Assembly: GCA_021785795.1 (NCBI GenBank)
Contig: JAJYEK010000049.1
Span: 1-23,212, forward strand
Origin: Pseudomonadota bacterium
GTDB taxonomy: Bacteria > Pseudomonadota > Gammaproteobacteria > Acidiferrobacterales > UBA6901
DNA: 23,212 nt
Direction of reading: 5' to 3'
Shown here: positions 21,232 to 23,212 of the stretch, one piece after another
How the letters are laid out: each line of letters begins with the position of its first letter
How positions within the stretch are numbered: the stretch's first letter is position 1
The notes under the pieces: generated by a model
Told to the model about the DNA's origin: nothing
The model's database searches: none
Seen by the model: only the letters and a program-made list of their open reading frames with translations
Position numbers and translations under genes: made by a program

Positions 21232-23103
21232 TCAGCGCTCCATCTCCCCTTCCCGCGCTGCCGCATGCTCCGGCTGACGCGCGCGCTCTAACTGCTGTCG
21301 TTCCTGCTGCCAGAGTGGTTGCAGATCATGATCTCGTACGCCTATGCCTAAACGCGCCGCCGTCCGGGCGGCCCGCTCCCGGAAGTCCGCGGAACCAGTG
21401 ATGTCGACATGCCCCCCGAACTTCTGCGCCGCCACGCGTAATGCGGCTTCGAGCGTGGTGCCCGCCGAGTCGTGCACCTCGATCCGCGGACCGGTGTCGG
21501 TGAAAACAACCTGCCCGTGGGCATCGCGGTAGTGGACCTGCTGGCGCCGGTGGTCGATCTCGGCATGCAGGGACGACAACACTGATTGCAATGGGTCCAG
21601 GTCCTCGCCCTCAAGCCCGTTTCGGGACCGGCTCTGTTTCCGTTGCTCGCGGTAGCGGATTCCACGCAGCGCCGACTTCGCGGCCTCGTCATTGAGTCCG
21701 GCCTGCCGCTCCAGCCAGTTCCTCCAGACCCGGCTTCTGGGCAGACCTCCGGGCTTTTGCCGCTCAGCCCGATGACGTTTCTGCATCGCTTCGCGTTGCG
21801 TGGCTGCCTCGAAGGCCCAGAGCGCAGTGACGAGTTTTGGCGGAACCCCAGCCGCCTGTTGCTCCGCCCTGAACACGACCCGCCGGACGCCCAGACCGAC
21901 CTTGAGCTCGGCCCGTTCCTGCCGGTGGCGCTCAGCGAGATCTTTGCGTGCCTGCCGGCGTCGAATCTGGAGATCTTTCTGTTCGGTCTTGAAGCGGTCG
22001 TACAGGGCCTGTCGGGCCTCGGCCCGTTCCGTACGGCGCAGCGACCGTCGCGGATCTTCGTCGTTCCGTTCCGGGGGACGTCCCCCGGATTCGACGCCGC
22101 GCTGAACCCCTTCGAGGAATGCCGAATACGTGTCTCGGGTGTGGGGCAGTGCCTGGGGCGGTGGCCTGTAAGGACCGAGCCGTTGTTCCAATTGTGCCTT
22201 GCTGCACTCGCGTCCGAGCTGTGACGCCTTGGCGGTGAGGACCCGGCCTTCAGGGAGGGTTGTGGTCACGATCATGCCCGTGCCTTTGGGGGTGATCGCT
22301 ACACCGTAGTCAGCGAGTATCTGGTGCACCTCCGCCCACGTGGGGTTGGGACGATCCAAGACGGCGTGCAGCGCACGGGCGGGCTCCCCGGTCACCCAGT
22401 CCTGAAAGCTCGGCGCACCCTGATTGTGCGCCGCACGCTCGGCCTTCTGGCTGGACTTGAAGACCGGCTGTCCTTCGGCGGTGGTGCGGGTGGCGCGCAG
22501 CAGGCCGCGCGCATGACGCTCCTGGCGCGAACGACGCACGATGACGGGGCCGTGGGGTCCTGCTTCGATGACGTAGGGCCCGGGGGTAGGCTGCCAGCCC
22601 TGGGCGAGCTCAATCTCCCGGCAGGCCTTGTCGATCACCCGGTAATCAAAGCGCGGGGGTCCCACCACAATGCCTTTCTCCGGGTGGACCCGGTTCATCA
22701 CGACATGCACATGATCCTGGTCCGTATCCCGGTGCAGGGCCCAGAGGGCCTGGCACTCGGCCATGCCGAGTGCGGTCATGACGTGCTGTACGGCGTGGTC
22801 CGCCTGCGGGCGGGTGGGATGCTCCCCTGCTCTCCAGCTCAAGGCCACGTGGTAGGCCGGGTTCGTCCGGAGCCCTTTGGAGCGGGCGGCCGTCGCGTTC
22901 ACCAATTGGGCAATCAGGACCCGGGCGTCGGGGGTGTCGCAATCGGCATCCAGATTGATGAGTCCCAGCTCGGCCGCCGTAATCGGTGCCTGTAGCCGCC
23001 CCTCGGAGTCCGGGACATCACGGGCGATATAGGCCACCACCGGGCCGAAGCCGCGGCGCGCCCCACCCGGCTTCCTGGTAAGCGTGATGACCTTGCCGAT
23101 CAT
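21232..23103 (-). CDS. MOBP-family relaxase (TraI/MobA-like) with LPD7-like C-terminal domain
   Basis: A 623-residue relaxase. Motif I carries the nucleophile Tyr25 in GPVVAYIARD, motif II is YHVALSWRAGE (84-94), and motif III is HRDTDQDHVHVVMN (124-137) with the metal-binding histidines, an RP4 TraI-like pattern. The middle (about 350-480) is a long charged helical region. The C-terminus, LRVAAQKFGGHVDITGSADF and RERAARTAARLGIGV, matches the LPD7 domain common at relaxase ends. It nicks oriT and covalently leads the strand into a recipient through another element's secretion channel. It overlaps the upstream mobC by ATGA (23100-23103). It appears complete. Its cognate oriT is probably beyond the right edge, or it may act on the oriT at 394-446. 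Confidence 0.9.
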   Translation of the reverse strand: MIGKVITLTRKPGGARRGFGPVVAYIARDVPDSEGRLQAPITAAELGLINLDADCDTPDARVLIAQLVNATAARSKGLRTNPAYHVALSWRAGEHPTRPQADHAVQHVMTALGMAECQALWALHRDTDQDHVHVVMNRVHPEKGIVVGPPRFDYRVIDKACREIELAQGWQPTPGPYVIEAGPHGPVIVRRSRQERHARGLLRATRTTAEGQPVFKSSQKAERAAHNQGAPSFQDWVTGEPARALHAVLDRPNPTWAEVHQILADYGVAITPKGTGMIVTTTLPEGRVLTAKASQLGRECSKAQLEQRLGPYRPPPQALPHTRDTYSAFLEGVQRGVESGGRPPERNDEDPRRSLRRTERAEARQALYDRFKTEQKDLQIRRRQARKDLAERHRQERAELKVGLGVRRVVFRAEQQAAGVPPKLVTALWAFEAATQREAMQKRHRAERQKPGGLPRSRVWRNWLERQAGLNDEAAKSALRGIRYREQRKQSRSRNGLEGEDLDPLQSVLSSLHAEIDHRRQQVHYRDAHGQVVFTDTGPRIEVHDSAGTTLEAALRVAAQKFGGHVDITGSADFRERAARTAARLGIGVRDHDLQPLWQQERQQLERARQPEHAAAREGEMER

Positions 23104-23212
23104 CCCGGCCCGGGGCAGTCAATCACCGCCTCAAGCCTGACGGCCAGGGCCATCAGCTGTTCATGGGCCGCCCAGTACCGGCGCTTCTCCTCGGTCGTCC
23201 AGTGCGCGGCCT
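23100..23212 (-). CDS. mobC: Second MobC-like protein, partial (C-terminal 36 residues)
   Basis: The frame enters from the right edge and ends at TGA 23102-23100, overlapping the relaxase start. The visible part reads AAHWTTEEKRRYWAAHEQLM and ALAVRLEAVIDCPGPG, a MobC-type C-terminal helix. Its WTTEEKRRYW aligns with WSVEEKRRW in the left-edge mobC, but bases and length differ, so this is a different copy. It is encoded directly upstream of the relaxase, the usual mobC-mobA order. Confidence 0.7.
   Translation of the reverse strand, partial: AAHWTTEEKRRYWAAHEQLMALAVRLEAVIDCPGPG

Noticed and set aside
21586..22995. Long plus-strand frames opposite the relaxase
   Set aside because: They are antisense shadows of a gene with clear relaxase motifs; GC-rich DNA keeps such frames open.
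1..23212. The window as a complete circular plasmid with one mobC split over the ends
   Set aside because: Joining the ends puts the two mobC parts in different frames and repeats the W-x-x-EEKRR motif twice with different bases, so they are two genes.

Overview
The window is a GC-rich stretch of proteobacterial mobile DNA, either a mobilizable plasmid or an integrative mobilizable element. RP4-like (MOBP) transfer genes lie at both ends. Between them are a phage-type integrase beside a tRNA-Arg fragment, several toxin-antitoxin loci, a broken insertion sequence and defence genes. Codon use and the RP4-like transfer genes suggest a gamma- or betaproteobacterium, or an acidithiobacillus-like relative. 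The species cannot be read from the sequence.

Left part (1-2650). A MobC/TraJ-like gene runs off the left edge on the minus strand. It is separated from a divergent TraK-like gene by a well-formed oriT: a perfect 11-bp inverted repeat, a P-type nic-like site 3' of it, and then about nine 11-bp iterons. Next come two divergent XRE regulators with repeated operator-like sites. They are followed by a HigA-like antitoxin preceded in frame by what looks like the N-terminal half of its own toxin.

Defence part (3039-10359, plus strand). A SIR2-STAND protein (Avs5-like architecture), AT-richer than its surroundings, is followed by a remnant that joins an HsdR nuclease-domain fragment to the C-terminal end of an HsdS. 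The remnant's stop overlaps the TTG start of a four-gene cassette: an Mrr-like nuclease, a second Mrr-like nuclease of ABC-3C type, a middle component, and a zinc-hook ABC ATPase. Every junction is a 4-bp TTGA or ATGA overlap. This is the best candidate in the window for a functional, poorly characterised conflict system.

Integration part (10360-14040). A HTH/excisionase-like gene overlaps a tyrosine integrase by 127 bp. The integrase ends 41 bp before a 45-bp 3' fragment of tRNA-Arg(ACG), the presumed attachment site. Then follow a frameshifted DUF2283 gene, a BrnT-BrnA toxin-antitoxin pair with an operator of three half-sites, and an IS remnant (a DUF6788 gene divergent from a truncated IS1634-like transposase, sharing a perfect 10-bp inverted repeat).

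Envelope cluster (14179-20245, minus strand). Six co-directional genes encode membrane, lipoprotein or secreted proteins. Three of them carry four zinc ribbons of identical spacing, and the last gene is a PKD/Ig-repeat secreted protein. I do not recognise this cluster as a known system.

Right part (20246-23212). About 1 kb without a convincing gene is followed by a complete MOBP relaxase (with LPD7-like C-terminus) and the C-terminal end of a second, different MobC, overlapping by ATGA. The two mob loci are in the same orientation about 23 kb apart.
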